Below are positions 25,986-34,472 of a stretch of 64,000 nt of DNA, piece by piece. Location of the stretch: contig JAABSX010000004.1 of the NCBI GenBank assembly GCA_011390205.1, forward strand, positions 1-64,000, read 5' to 3'. Position 1 is the stretch's first letter. The number at the start of each line of letters is the position of its first letter. A program made the translations under genes and the position numbers. A model generated the notes under the pieces. The model did not search any database. It saw only the letters and a list, made by a program, of their open reading frames with translations, and was not told the DNA's origin. This DNA is from Microscillaceae bacterium (GTDB lineage: Bacteria > Bacteroidota > Bacteroidia > Cytophagales > Microscillaceae).

Positions 25986-28211
25986 ATGCGCCTATTTTCT
26001 TACCTACAAAACCATTTTATCTTCTTCAAAAGAAGTTGGAAAAAAGATTTTTCTGCCAGTGTGTGGGTATTTATGCTCTCCCTTCCGATTAGCCTTGCCA
26101 TTGCACAGGCGAGTAATTTTCCTGTATCTTCTGGGCTGATTACTGCCATTGTAGGAGGGCTATTTGTAAGCCTTTTGAGCAGCTCCCCACTTAGCATCAA
26201 AGGCCCTAGCATAGCCCTTGTATTGGTGATGAGCTGGGCGGTCTTAGAGCTGAGCCACTACCCTAGCACAGGGCTCAATTATGCCCTTGCAGCACTGGTG
26301 ATGGCGGGCATCATTCAGTTTTTGATAGGCTTGCTCAGACTCGGGAAGTGGTTTAGCCTCATCCCTACACCTGTGGTATATGGTGTAATTTCGGGCATTA
26401 GTGCTGTCGTATTTGTGCAGCAGCTTTATTTATTGAGTGGCTTCACTGATTTTGTACAGCCTAGCCTGTGGCTTATCTTAGAATTGCCTGAGCGTTTTTT
26501 ATCCGCAAGCACATGGGTGCTTGGTGTGGGTTTTATTACATTGGGGGTTTTGTTTTTGCCTTCTATCTTAGGGCAGAGATTTTCTAAAAACCTACCTGGT
26601 GTATTTTGGGCATTTTTGACTGGTTTGGGTTTTGGGGTTTATTTTGATTTGCCAGTTCGTGAGATAAACCTTGTCTATCTCCCTCAGAACTGGAGCGAAC
26701 TCTGGATAAGTCCTGACTACAGCATGGTCTTCACGGGTCAGTCATTGGGTTATGCCTTCTTGATAGCCATCTTGAGCAGTTTAGAAAGCCAACTCAACAC
26801 ACGTGATACAGAGGTCTTGGATATCTGGCGTAGAAAATCTTCTATAAACCAAGAGTTGATGGCCTTGGGCATCGGTAATTTAGCCTGCGGACTGTTGGGG
26901 GGGCTTCCGCTCATCACCACAGTAGAAAACAGCACACTCAACATCAACCAAAAGGCGCGCTCACACTGGTCTGGGTTTTTTCAGGGTTTGTTGCTTTTGT
27001 GTTTTTTAGGCATCGGTTTTTGGGTGCTTCGTTACTTGCCTCATGTGAGCCTCGTAGCGGTGCTGATATATGCCATTTATCAACTTAACTCCCCCAAACT
27101 CTACCAAGGAATATGGGAAACGGGCAAAGAGCAGTTTTATATTTTCTCGGTGAGCTTCTTATTGACGATGTTCTTGGGGATTTGGCTAGGACTCCTAGGC
27201 GGTGTCATCTTTGCACTGATTGTCTATAGCAACCTGAGCAACTCTTATCTTGCCTTGCTTTATGCACCTGTTACTATTTCTATGAAAGGCAAAAATAAGG
27301 CGAAAATCGACATACATCAGGCAGCGTTGTCGACAAACTATCTGTCTATCCAGAATCGCCTACAAAAAGTCTTGCACCATGAGCGCATCATCATAGACCT
27401 AAGCCAGTGTGAGGTGGTAGAGCATGGCTTCTTAGAGCAGATTTATGAGTTTGCGTACTGGAACAATCTCAATGATGGGCGAATGGAGCTACAGGGGCTC
27501 AAAAACCACTACCCCACCTCAAAACACCCACTCGCTACCCTCAAAAAAGAAGATGAAAACAAACCCCGAGGAAACCGCTATTTTAGAAAAATAGAAAATC
27601 TACTCAATGAACGGCAGTTAGACCTCCAAGCCGTGGCAGCCACCAATAACACCAGCCTTGAGACAAGCCTGACTTATGACGGTGTGGTCTTGCAGGGCTT
27701 TGCTTTTGCAAGAGGTTTTGAGATTAGGTATAGAGAGAATAAATTCTTAAAATTTTTAGGGAGTACCCCTTTTGAGTTTTCAGACGTATTTTTATCAAGA
27801 GGACTCAGGATGAGCGACAGAAACCACAAGGTATCTGTCTGCCTGATTACGGTCTTAGACATGCCCTTGCCTGATTTTAACCTACAGCAAGAGTATCTTA
27901 TGGACAAAATGTGGCAAAGCATTGGTTATGAGGACATTAACTTTCCTGAATTTCCGATTTTCTCAAAAAATTATCTTTTGAATGGAGAAAAAGAAGCTGA
28001 TATTAGGGCTATCTTCAGACCTGCAGTAATTCGCTTTTTAGAAGAGCATCTATTTTTGCAGCTTAATCTAGAGGTCAAAAACAACCGAATGTTACTCTAT
28101 AAATCTCAATCTACACTGCAGCAAACAGAGATAGAAGATTTCATAGACTTTTCGGAGAGATTTCTAGAGATTCTAAGACATCCTGAGCAGGTCTTGATAG
28201 ATTCTGAATAA
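25986..28211 (+). CDS. SulP family anion transporter with STAS and extra C-terminal domain
   Basis: 741 aa. The N-terminal transport domain (about 15-420) has ten or more membrane helices; SLPISLAIAQASNFPVSSG, SIKGPSIALVL and SLESQLNTR are the SulP landmarks. A STAS-like domain follows (about 435-505, with IIIDLSQCEVVEHGFLEQI-type core). After a basic linker comes an unassigned region (about 560-741) with GFAFARGFEIRYRENKF and IRAIFRPAVIRFLEEHL, absent from standard SulP proteins. Likely substrates are bicarbonate or sulfate; the sequence does not decide. Monocistronic. Confidence 0.9.
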   Translation: MRLFSYLQNHFIFFKRSWKKDFSASVWVFMLSLPISLAIAQASNFPVSSGLITAIVGGLFVSLLSSSPLSIKGPSIALVLVMSWAVLELSHYPSTGLNYALAALVMAGIIQFLIGLLRLGKWFSLIPTPVVYGVISGISAVVFVQQLYLLSGFTDFVQPSLWLILELPERFLSASTWVLGVGFITLGVLFLPSILGQRFSKNLPGVFWAFLTGLGFGVYFDLPVREINLVYLPQNWSELWISPDYSMVFTGQSLGYAFLIAILSSLESQLNTRDTEVLDIWRRKSSINQELMALGIGNLACGLLGGLPLITTVENSTLNINQKARSHWSGFFQGLLLLCFLGIGFWVLRYLPHVSLVAVLIYAIYQLNSPKLYQGIWETGKEQFYIFSVSFLLTMFLGIWLGLLGGVIFALIVYSNLSNSYLALLYAPVTISMKGKNKAKIDIHQAALSTNYLSIQNRLQKVLHHERIIIDLSQCEVVEHGFLEQIYEFAYWNNLNDGRMELQGLKNHYPTSKHPLATLKKEDENKPRGNRYFRKIENLLNERQLDLQAVAATNNTSLETSLTYDGVVLQGFAFARGFEIRYRENKFLKFLGSTPFEFSDVFLSRGLRMSDRNHKVSVCLITVLDMPLPDFNLQQEYLMDKMWQSIGYEDINFPEFPIFSKNYLLNGEKEADIRAIFRPAVIRFLEEHLFLQLNLEVKNNRMLLYKSQSTLQQTEIEDFIDFSERFLEILRHPEQVLIDSE

Positions 28212-28226
28212 ATCATCCAAGTGTTT

Positions 28227-28790
28227 CTAACGTATATTTATCCGAATGGTATCCGTCTCTATGACATTGCTCCTGTTGAGTGCCCTGTCTAATATTTGTA
28301 CCCGAAATTTGAGAAGTGTATTGGGCTGGGTGAGATTCCGCTGAAAAATCACCTTATGATTGATGATGCCTTCTAGGGGAGTCTTTCTACCCTCTACATT
28401 GAGCCGCTGATAACGCCCATTGAAATTAAACTCTGGGTTTGGTAGCGGATAAGGGATAAATTCCCCATTTTGCTCAAGAAATACGTCCAAAATATAATTT
28501 TTATTAAACTCATTGGGGCTACCATCTTCATTTTCTTTTTGGTAAGGGGGGAGCGTATCTGTTTCATTCAAACCTAAATCTCCGTCTCCGTCTTGGAAAT
28601 CAATCGTAATCGTAACCACATCAGTTGGGGAGAGTGTGTTTGGGTCTTGTCCTGCTGAGGCGCTGATGCTATTAAAACCAATCTGAGGCACTACAGGAAA
28701 CTCAGGCTTCTCATAGCAAGCATTGAGGATAAATAACAAGCCAACCAAAACAAAAAATGGAATTTGTACTTTCTTTATGGAGTTGCTCAT
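28227..28790 (-). CDS. Lipoprotein of unknown function
   Basis: 187 aa. A type II signal peptide ends in the lipobox ILNAC (Cys25). The mature protein is beta-rich with DFQDGDGDLGL (about 70-80), an acidic Ca-like loop, and short strands such as LLKFRVQILDRALNRSN. Probably anchored in the outer membrane. Similar small lipoproteins with a DGDGDLG loop are frequent in Cytophagales and Flavobacteria; role unknown. Converges with the SulP gene with 15 bp between the stops. Confidence 0.75.
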   Translation of the reverse strand: MSNSIKKVQIPFFVLVGLLFILNACYEKPEFPVVPQIGFNSISASAGQDPNTLSPTDVVTITIDFQDGDGDLGLNETDTLPPYQKENEDGSPNEFNKNYILDVFLEQNGEFIPYPLPNPEFNFNGRYQRLNVEGRKTPLEGIINHKVIFQRNLTQPNTLLKFRVQILDRALNRSNVIETDTIRINIR

Positions 28791-28835
28791 GGTATAGTAG
28801 GTTTTAAGATTGTGTTCTTTATTTTTTAAAAACGT

Positions 28836-29828
28836 ATGGACTTCAAAAAAAATTTTAAGGAGAATTTGTTCACTGTTAGTTCACAAAATTTTGTGGAGAC
28901 AGCACTTCAGCTTTTCTATTACCAAGCCAAACATAATAAAATTTACCGAGAATATCTAGGTCTGCTTCATTTTAAACCTGAGAAAGTCAGCAAAATAGAA
29001 GAGATCCCTTTCCTTCCGATTGAGTTTTTTAAGCAACATACTGTAACGACAGGCAGCTTTGAGCCTGAGCGTATTTTTGAGAGCAGTGGCACTACAGGGC
29101 AGCTTCGCAGCCAGCATTATGTGGCAGAGGCAGGCTTTTATCATCGGCTTTCTCAGAGAATCTTTGAGCAATTCTACGGAAAACTGACAGACTACCATAT
29201 TTTGGCATTGCTTCCCTCCTACTTAGAGCGTAACAATGCTTCTTTGGTAGATATGGTGGCTTATTTTGTGGATGAGAGTCAGTCTGATTTTTCGGGTTTT
29301 TATTTAGATGATTTCCAGAAGCTGCAAGAAAGCCTTCTTTACCTCAAAAAAAAATCTGACAGAAAAGTACTGCTTCTCGGGGTAACCTTTGGGCTGCTAG
29401 ATTTTGCGGCACAATACCCCATGGATTTGGCCGGAATCACCCTCATGGAGACAGGCGGAATGAAGGGCAGACGCAAAGAGCTGCTCAGAACAGAAGTGCA
29501 CCAGATACTAGGAGAAGCCTTTGGGCTACCTACTGTGCACTCTGAATATGGCATGACGGAGCTTTTATCACAGGCATACTCTCTAGAGGAAGAGGTGTTT
29601 CAATCACCTGCTTGGATGCGGATTTATCTGAGAGACATTAGAGACCCTTTTTGCATAGACAATGGGCAGCGCTCAGGGGCTATCAATATCATAGACCTTG
29701 CAAATGTAGATTCTTGTGCTTTTATTGCTACACAAGACATCGGGACTTGGCTCGGAGCACATCATTTTAAGGTTTTAGGGCGTATGGATGCCAGTGAGGT
29801 GAGGGGCTGCAACCTGATGGTTTGGTAG
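28836..29828 (+). CDS. LuxE-like acyl-protein synthetase / acyltransferase
   Basis: 330 aa. The nucleotide-binding motif FESSGTTGQLRSQ (residues 81-93) and the later HSEYGMTELLSQAY match the adenylate-forming LuxE/PaaK-like group. LuxE activates fatty acids for aldehyde synthesis in bioluminescence, but in Bacteroidota a lone LuxE-like protein is common and no other lux gene occurs here. It probably activates an acyl group for lipid or amino-acid conjugation; the substrate is unknown. A strong terminator lies about 200 bp downstream. Confidence 0.85.
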   Translation: MDFKKNFKENLFTVSSQNFVETALQLFYYQAKHNKIYREYLGLLHFKPEKVSKIEEIPFLPIEFFKQHTVTTGSFEPERIFESSGTTGQLRSQHYVAEAGFYHRLSQRIFEQFYGKLTDYHILALLPSYLERNNASLVDMVAYFVDESQSDFSGFYLDDFQKLQESLLYLKKKSDRKVLLLGVTFGLLDFAAQYPMDLAGITLMETGGMKGRRKELLRTEVHQILGEAFGLPTVHSEYGMTELLSQAYSLEEEVFQSPAWMRIYLRDIRDPFCIDNGQRSGAINIIDLANVDSCAFIATQDIGTWLGAHHFKVLGRMDASEVRGCNLMVW

Positions 29829-30029
29829 ATTTTAGGGATGTTTTTATTATTTTTAAAAAACCACGCTTCCATAACTCTCTAAAAAACAGATAGTTACGAA
29901 CTGATATTAAAAAAATATGATTTTTTTTAATATTGTCAGTTACTTTTTGTGCTGTCAAAGTATATAGAGTAGCAAACAAGAAAAATTTTATTCAAACACA
30001 CCTGTTTAACACTTTATTATTTTAGCAGA

Positions 30030-30061
30030 AAATCCCGTTCAGATTGAGCGGGATTTTTTTT
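30030..30061. terminator. Bidirectional terminator
   Basis: 12-bp stem with one G-U (30030-30041 with 30045-30056), loop GAT, followed by a run of T on the plus strand. It lies between convergent genes and serves mainly the LuxE-like gene. Confidence 0.8.
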
Positions 30062-30073
30062 ATTTCACTGGGT

Positions 30074-30592
30074 TTAGTCCACATCTTCTTGAATGCTTTT
30101 CTTTTTTTTACATCTTTTGATAGACTCCTCAAAGCGCTCGATGTCTTCATTAACCAATGAGAGTTGTATGCTTTTCTTGTAGGCACTGATGGCATCTGCG
30201 TATTCGCCCTGAAGCTCCGACATAATCCCTCTTTCATTCCAGATTTTAGATTCGTTGATGCCGGGCACTTTTAAGGCACGGTCCAGATGCTCTTCTAGCT
30301 CTGTGTATCTTTTGAGTGTAGAGAGTAAGATGGCATAATTGAGATACACAGGGGTATAATCTGAGGCATATTTAAGCGCCAAGCGGTAACACTCCTCTGC
30401 TTTCTGATAGTCCTTTTCTTTGGTTTCATAAATCCAGCCGAGGTGATTATACGCTTTTCCAAACTGGGCATCCTGCCCTATGATTTGGGTGAGTGTATCT
30501 AGTGCCTCCCCTATAAGTCCATCTTTGATTTGGTTATCGGCCCTGTAAAAGAGTTTGTTAAGCTCTCCGATGTCATCATTGTAATTATCCAT
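30074..30592 (-). CDS. Tetratricopeptide repeat protein
   Basis: 172 aa, soluble, made of about four TPR units (for example FGKAYNHLGWIYE; AEECYRLALKYASDYTPVYL; GDAISAYKKSIQ-like segments). Ends in a Lys-rich tail. It follows accC on the same strand by 30 bp, so the two are likely co-transcribed. A scaffold role is expected; partner unknown. Confidence 0.82.
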   Translation of the reverse strand: MDNYNDDIGELNKLFYRADNQIKDGLIGEALDTLTQIIGQDAQFGKAYNHLGWIYETKEKDYQKAEECYRLALKYASDYTPVYLNYAILLSTLKRYTELEEHLDRALKVPGINESKIWNERGIMSELQGEYADAISAYKKSIQLSLVNEDIERFEESIKRCKKKKSIQEDVD

Positions 30593-30622
30593 GAGTGTAT
30601 TTTTTAGTTTAAAATTTTAAAA

Positions 30623-32119
30623 TTAGCTTCTGTTTTTTTTCCATAAGCTTGCCTTTTGGGTTGGGTGGTGTGTGTTTTGTGCAGATGCTTTTTGTTGTTT
30701 GTCATCCAAAAGATGATTCACAAGCAAGGCTGCTATTTCTGCCCCTTGTTTTGAGGTGTTTTCGTGTAGTTTGTCGGGGCTAAAATACTTTGCTACAAAG
30801 TTAGTATCAAATTTTCCAGAAACAAAAGCCTCATGCCCCATCACAAAATCACAAAAGCCCAAAGTAGTCTCTATGCCTGTGATGTGATACTCTGCAATGG
30901 CACGCCTCATTCTCTGGATTGCTTCTTGACGGTCTTTGCCATAAGTAACCAATTTGGCAATCATAGGGTCATAATAAATCGGTATCTCCATTCCTTCTTC
31001 AAAGCCATCATCTACCCTTACACCTATGCCCTGCGGCCTGCGGTATGTGTGCAGCTTGCCTATATCAGGCAAGAAATTATTCTGGGGGTCTTCGGCATAT
31101 ACCCTGACCTCTATGGCGTGTCCTTTGATTTTGAGCTCATCTTGCGTAAATTGAATGGCTTGCCCTTCGGCTATTTTGATTTGCTCCTTTACGAGGTCTA
31201 TCCCTGTAATTTCTTCTGTTACGGGGTGCTCCACTTGCAAGCGAGTATTCATCTCCAAAAAATAAAAATTAAGCTGTTCATCTACAATAAACTCCACCGT
31301 GCCTGCTCCATAATAATCACAGGCTTTGGCCACTTTGACGGCAGCCTCTCCCATGGCCTTGCGCATCTCAGGGCTGACCACGGGTGAAGGGGCTTCTTCT
31401 ATTACTTTTTGATGTCTTCGCTGTATGGAGCATTCTCTCTCAAAAAGATACACTACATTGCCGTGCATGTCTCCCAATACCTGAATCTCAATATGCTTGG
31501 GAGAGGTGATGTATTTTTCTATGAAGACCGCTCCATCTCCAAAAGAAGAGATAGCTTCGCTGATGGCTCTATCCATTTGCTCTTCAAAATCTGCTTCTTT
31601 TTCTACTACACGCATGCCCTTTCCGCCGCCGCCTGCACTGGCTTTAATCAGGATAGGGTAGCCTATCTCACTGGCTTTTTGTTTGGCTGCCCTGATGTCT
31701 GTAATTGCCTCTGGAGTACCTGGCACCATCGGTATGTCATACTGAGAGACGGCATCTTTGGCGGCAAGTTTACTGCCCATGACAGAAATGGATGCCGAAG
31801 AAGGACCTATAAAAATCATGTTTGCAGCCTTGACTGCCTCTGCAAACTTGGCATTTTCAGATAAAAACCCATAGCCAGGATGTATCGCATCTACGCCCAA
31901 GCGTTGGGCTACTTCTATGATTTTTTCTATCTGAAGGTATGATTGGGCAGAAGGTGGAGGGCCCACACACACAGCCTCATCTGCATAGCGTACATGCAAG
32001 GCTTGCCTATCTGCCTCACTGTAAATGGCTACGGTTTTGATGCCCATTTCACGTGCTGAGCGCATTACCCTCAGCGCAATCTCACCCCGATTGGCGATTA
32101 ATATCTTTTTTATTTTCAT
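30623..32119 (-). CDS. accC: Acetyl-CoA carboxylase biotin carboxylase subunit
   Basis: 498 aa from the ATG at 32119 (MKIKKILIANRGEIALRV); the frame is open to an earlier ATG at 32158 but the canonical AccC N-terminus begins at 32119. ATP-grasp fold with IKASAGGGGKGMRVV, EKYITSPKHIEIQVLGD and FLEMNTRLQVEHPVTE. It carboxylates biotin on the carrier protein, first step of fatty acid synthesis (or of a propionyl-CoA/other acyl-CoA carboxylase; accB is not adjacent, so this is open). The C-terminus (last 40 residues) is a polar tail beyond the usual core. Followed by the TPR gene. Confidence 0.93.
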   Translation of the reverse strand: MKIKKILIANRGEIALRVMRSAREMGIKTVAIYSEADRQALHVRYADEAVCVGPPPSAQSYLQIEKIIEVAQRLGVDAIHPGYGFLSENAKFAEAVKAANMIFIGPSSASISVMGSKLAAKDAVSQYDIPMVPGTPEAITDIRAAKQKASEIGYPILIKASAGGGGKGMRVVEKEADFEEQMDRAISEAISSFGDGAVFIEKYITSPKHIEIQVLGDMHGNVVYLFERECSIQRRHQKVIEEAPSPVVSPEMRKAMGEAAVKVAKACDYYGAGTVEFIVDEQLNFYFLEMNTRLQVEHPVTEEITGIDLVKEQIKIAEGQAIQFTQDELKIKGHAIEVRVYAEDPQNNFLPDIGKLHTYRRPQGIGVRVDDGFEEGMEIPIYYDPMIAKLVTYGKDRQEAIQRMRRAIAEYHITGIETTLGFCDFVMGHEAFVSGKFDTNFVAKYFSPDKLHENTSKQGAEIAALLVNHLLDDKQQKASAQNTHHPTQKASLWKKNRS

Positions 32120-32292
32120 ACGATGTTTTTTAAATATGCAATACAAGTTTCTAAACAAGGCATTAAAGTACAGTCTTTCGTGTATTTTTAATAATTTTTA
32201 AGACACAAAATTGATTTATTACAATTATATATAAAAAAAAGACAATAAATGCGTATATATTTCATGTTTTTGTGCTTTACTAGGTCTTAGCG

Positions 32293-32324
32293 TTTGTAAA
32301 AGCTTAGTTTTAAGGCTAAATTTG
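32293..32324 (+). promoter_or_regulatory. Bacteroidota-type promoter of the Spt-like gene
   Basis: TTTG at 32293-32296, 20-nt spacer, TAAATTTG at 32317-32324. This fits the TTTG-N19 to 20-TAnnTTTG consensus of the Bacteroidota primary sigma factor. It would start transcription about 45 bp before the GTG start codon. Confidence 0.65.
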
Positions 32325-32375
32325 GAATGTTTTATATAAACTTAAGCAAATTCGTACATTAAAATATAATGATTA

Positions 32376-33620
32376 GTGGATTTATTTGAAAAACTAAGAA
32401 CCGCAAAAGGAGCTTTAGGGCAATATTCAGAAGAAGCCCATGGCTACTACACCTTCCCAAAACTCAGAGGTGAGCTATCTGCACACATGGAGTTCAATGG
32501 TAAAAAGGTACTTACCTGGAGCCTTAATAATTACTTGGGCTTAGGTAATCATCCTGAAATCCGTAAGGTAGATGCTGAAGCCGCTGCAGAGTGGGGGCTT
32601 GCCTACCCGATGGGCTCTCGTATGATGTCTGGAAACACAGACCAGCACGAGCAGCTAGAAGCAGAGCTTTCTGCCTTCGTAAAAAAAGAAGATACAGTAT
32701 TGCTTAACTTTGGCTACCAAGGCATTTTATCTACTGTAGATTCCCTCCTTAACCGCAAAGATGTGGTAGTGTATGATGAGCAAGCACATGCTTGTATCAT
32801 AGATGGGCTCAGAATGCACCTAGGAAAGAGGTTTGTGTATAAGCACAATGACATAGAAGACTGTGAGAAGCAGCTTGTCCGTGCTCAGAAACTTGCCGAA
32901 AAAACAGGCGGAGGTATCCTTGTGATCACCGAAGGTGTATTTGGAATGTCTGGAACAGTAGGAAAGCTGAAAGAAATCGTCCAACTTAAAGAAAAATATG
33001 AGTTTAGACTGCTCGTAGATGATGCACACGGCTTCGGCACGATGGGTAGCACTGGAGCAGGCACTGGAGAGTTTTTAGAGATTCAAGACCAGATTGACGT
33101 TTATTTTTCTACCTTTGCCAAGTCTATGGCAAGCATTGGGGCATTTGTATCTTCTACCAAAGAGGTTTGTGATTTCTTACGCTACAATATGCGTTCACAA
33201 ATTTATGCCAAATCCTTGCCTATGCCTATCGTCATTGGAGCACTCAAACGCCTTGAGCTACTTAGAGAGCAGCCCGAGCACCGTGAAAAACTCTGGACTA
33301 TAGTAAAAGCATTACAAGGCGGCTTGAAAGAAAGAGGATTTAATATTGGAAACACACAATCACCTGTCTCACCCGTGTTTTTATCTGCTACGATTGGTGA
33401 AACCTCACAACTCGTGGTAGATTTAAGAGAAAATCTACATATTTTCTGCTCGGTAGTGATTTATCCTGTAGTCCCTAAAGATGTCATTATGCTCAGGTTA
33501 ATCCCTACGGCGATGCACAGCTTAGAAGATGTAGAAACTACACTCAAAGCATTTGAGCAAGTGGCTCACAAGCTGAAAAATAAACTTTATGCGCAAGAAA
33601 TCTATGATATTCACGCATAA
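32376..33620 (+). CDS. Serine palmitoyltransferase-like PLP enzyme (alpha-oxoamine synthase)
   Basis: 414 aa, fold type I PLP enzyme. Schiff-base Lys249 (STFAKSMASIG), PLP-stacking His138 (DEQAHAC), Asp215 and His218 (LLVDDAHGFG) are present. The N-terminal LYFEKLRT-like start and length match the Bacteroidota Spt/KBL group, which condenses serine with palmitoyl-CoA to start sphingolipid synthesis; 2-amino-3-ketobutyrate ligase or BioF activity cannot be excluded. The start is GTG 32376 (no in-frame ATG nearby), with a good promoter upstream. A histone H1-like gene follows by 63 bp. Confidence 0.87.
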   Translation: MDLFEKLRTAKGALGQYSEEAHGYYTFPKLRGELSAHMEFNGKKVLTWSLNNYLGLGNHPEIRKVDAEAAAEWGLAYPMGSRMMSGNTDQHEQLEAELSAFVKKEDTVLLNFGYQGILSTVDSLLNRKDVVVYDEQAHACIIDGLRMHLGKRFVYKHNDIEDCEKQLVRAQKLAEKTGGGILVITEGVFGMSGTVGKLKEIVQLKEKYEFRLLVDDAHGFGTMGSTGAGTGEFLEIQDQIDVYFSTFAKSMASIGAFVSSTKEVCDFLRYNMRSQIYAKSLPMPIVIGALKRLELLREQPEHREKLWTIVKALQGGLKERGFNIGNTQSPVSPVFLSATIGETSQLVVDLRENLHIFCSVVIYPVVPKDVIMLRLIPTAMHSLEDVETTLKAFEQVAHKLKNKLYAQEIYDIHA

Positions 33621-33683
33621 ACCCTTTTTTTTGTTTTAATTTGTTTATTCATTTAATTAACCTAGTGATTAATTCTTAATTGT

Positions 33684-33869
33684 ATGAAAAGATTCGAAGA
33701 ACTTCGTGATTTAGTAATGGCCCTAGAGGGTGATTTTGAAAAGTTTTATGATAAAGAGAACCAAGCCGCTGGTACTCGTGTGCGTAAAGGAATGCAAGAC
33801 CTAAAAAACCTTGCCCAAGATATTCGCAAAGAAGTACAGGACATGAAAAATGCCCGTGGCGAAGAGTAA
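33684..33869 (+). CDS. Histone H1-like small protein
   Basis: 61 aa, charged and helical. RVRKGMQDLKNLAQDIRKEV (residues 33-52) and the N-terminal FEELRDLVMALEGDFEKFYDK match the short Bacteroidota protein annotated as histone H1-like. Despite the name it is not strongly basic overall, so direct DNA binding is unproven. Very short but with its own terminator at 33897, and clearly conserved in this phylum. Confidence 0.8.
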   Translation: MKRFEELRDLVMALEGDFEKFYDKENQAAGTRVRKGMQDLKNLAQDIRKEVQDMKNARGEE

Positions 33870-33896
33870 GCACTCTGCAACATCATTTTATTTAAG

Positions 33897-33923
33897 AAAA
33901 GCCTCCTAACTGGAGGCTTTTTT
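33897..33923 (+). terminator. Terminator of the H1-like gene
   Basis: 10-bp perfect stem (33897-33906 with 33912-33921), 5-nt loop, T-run. It lies 27 bp past the H1-like stop. Confidence 0.85.
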
Positions 33924-33967
33924 GTTATATATTCTTGGTTGTTCATTTACGCTCAATAATATATCAC

Positions 33968-34465
33968 ATGAAAAACATAAGCATACGCCTGTTATCAAGT
34001 ATTTTCTTGCTCATTATTATGGCCTCTTTTACTTGGCAAGAAAACTGGGGCACTTACTTGTTTCGATCTGCCAGTTTTAAGATGAAATTCCCTAAACTTC
34101 CTACGGCCATAGACAAAGACAATCTTTTATTGGCAAAGACAGAAGAAAATGGCATGAATTTTCAAGTGGCAGCCCATTACAAAAGGAATTTTGACATCAA
34201 AAAAGCCTCTTCACTTCTTGAAGAAAGCATCAATGGGTTCACTCAAAAAGATTCGGATAAAATTGTGGATAGGAAAAAGAACATGCTGGTAGCGGGGTTT
34301 CCTGCCGAAGAGGTACGCATCAGGGGCAATGACGGTATGTACATTGTATTTCGTACACTTATCACAAAGGACACGATGTTTCAGTTTGTGATTACGAGCA
34401 GCAAAGGTTTTCCGAATGAGTCAATCAGCAAAGCGTTTTTAGATTCGTTTACACTTGTACCTTGA
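33968..34465 (+). CDS. Exported protein of unknown function
   Basis: 165 aa from the ATG at 33968 (MKNISIRLL); an upstream in-frame start at 33935 would push the signal peptide inside the protein. Signal peptide about 1-22, then a soluble domain beginning WGTYLFRSASFKMKFPKLP, with an alternating strand pattern and VFRTLITKDTMFQFVITSS at the C-terminal side. The shape is like small beta-sandwich proteins that bind lipids or peptides, but there is no firm family. Converges with the Cas6-like gene (8-bp gap). Confidence 0.7.
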   Translation: MKNISIRLLSSIFLLIIMASFTWQENWGTYLFRSASFKMKFPKLPTAIDKDNLLLAKTEENGMNFQVAAHYKRNFDIKKASSLLEESINGFTQKDSDKIVDRKKNMLVAGFPAEEVRIRGNDGMYIVFRTLITKDTMFQFVITSSKGFPNESISKAFLDSFTLVP

Positions 34466-34472
34466 TTTTGGC

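Noticed and set aside
30833-31387. 184-codon antisense frame within accC
   Set aside because: Typical mirror of a GC-balanced coding strand; accC is well conserved on the other strand.
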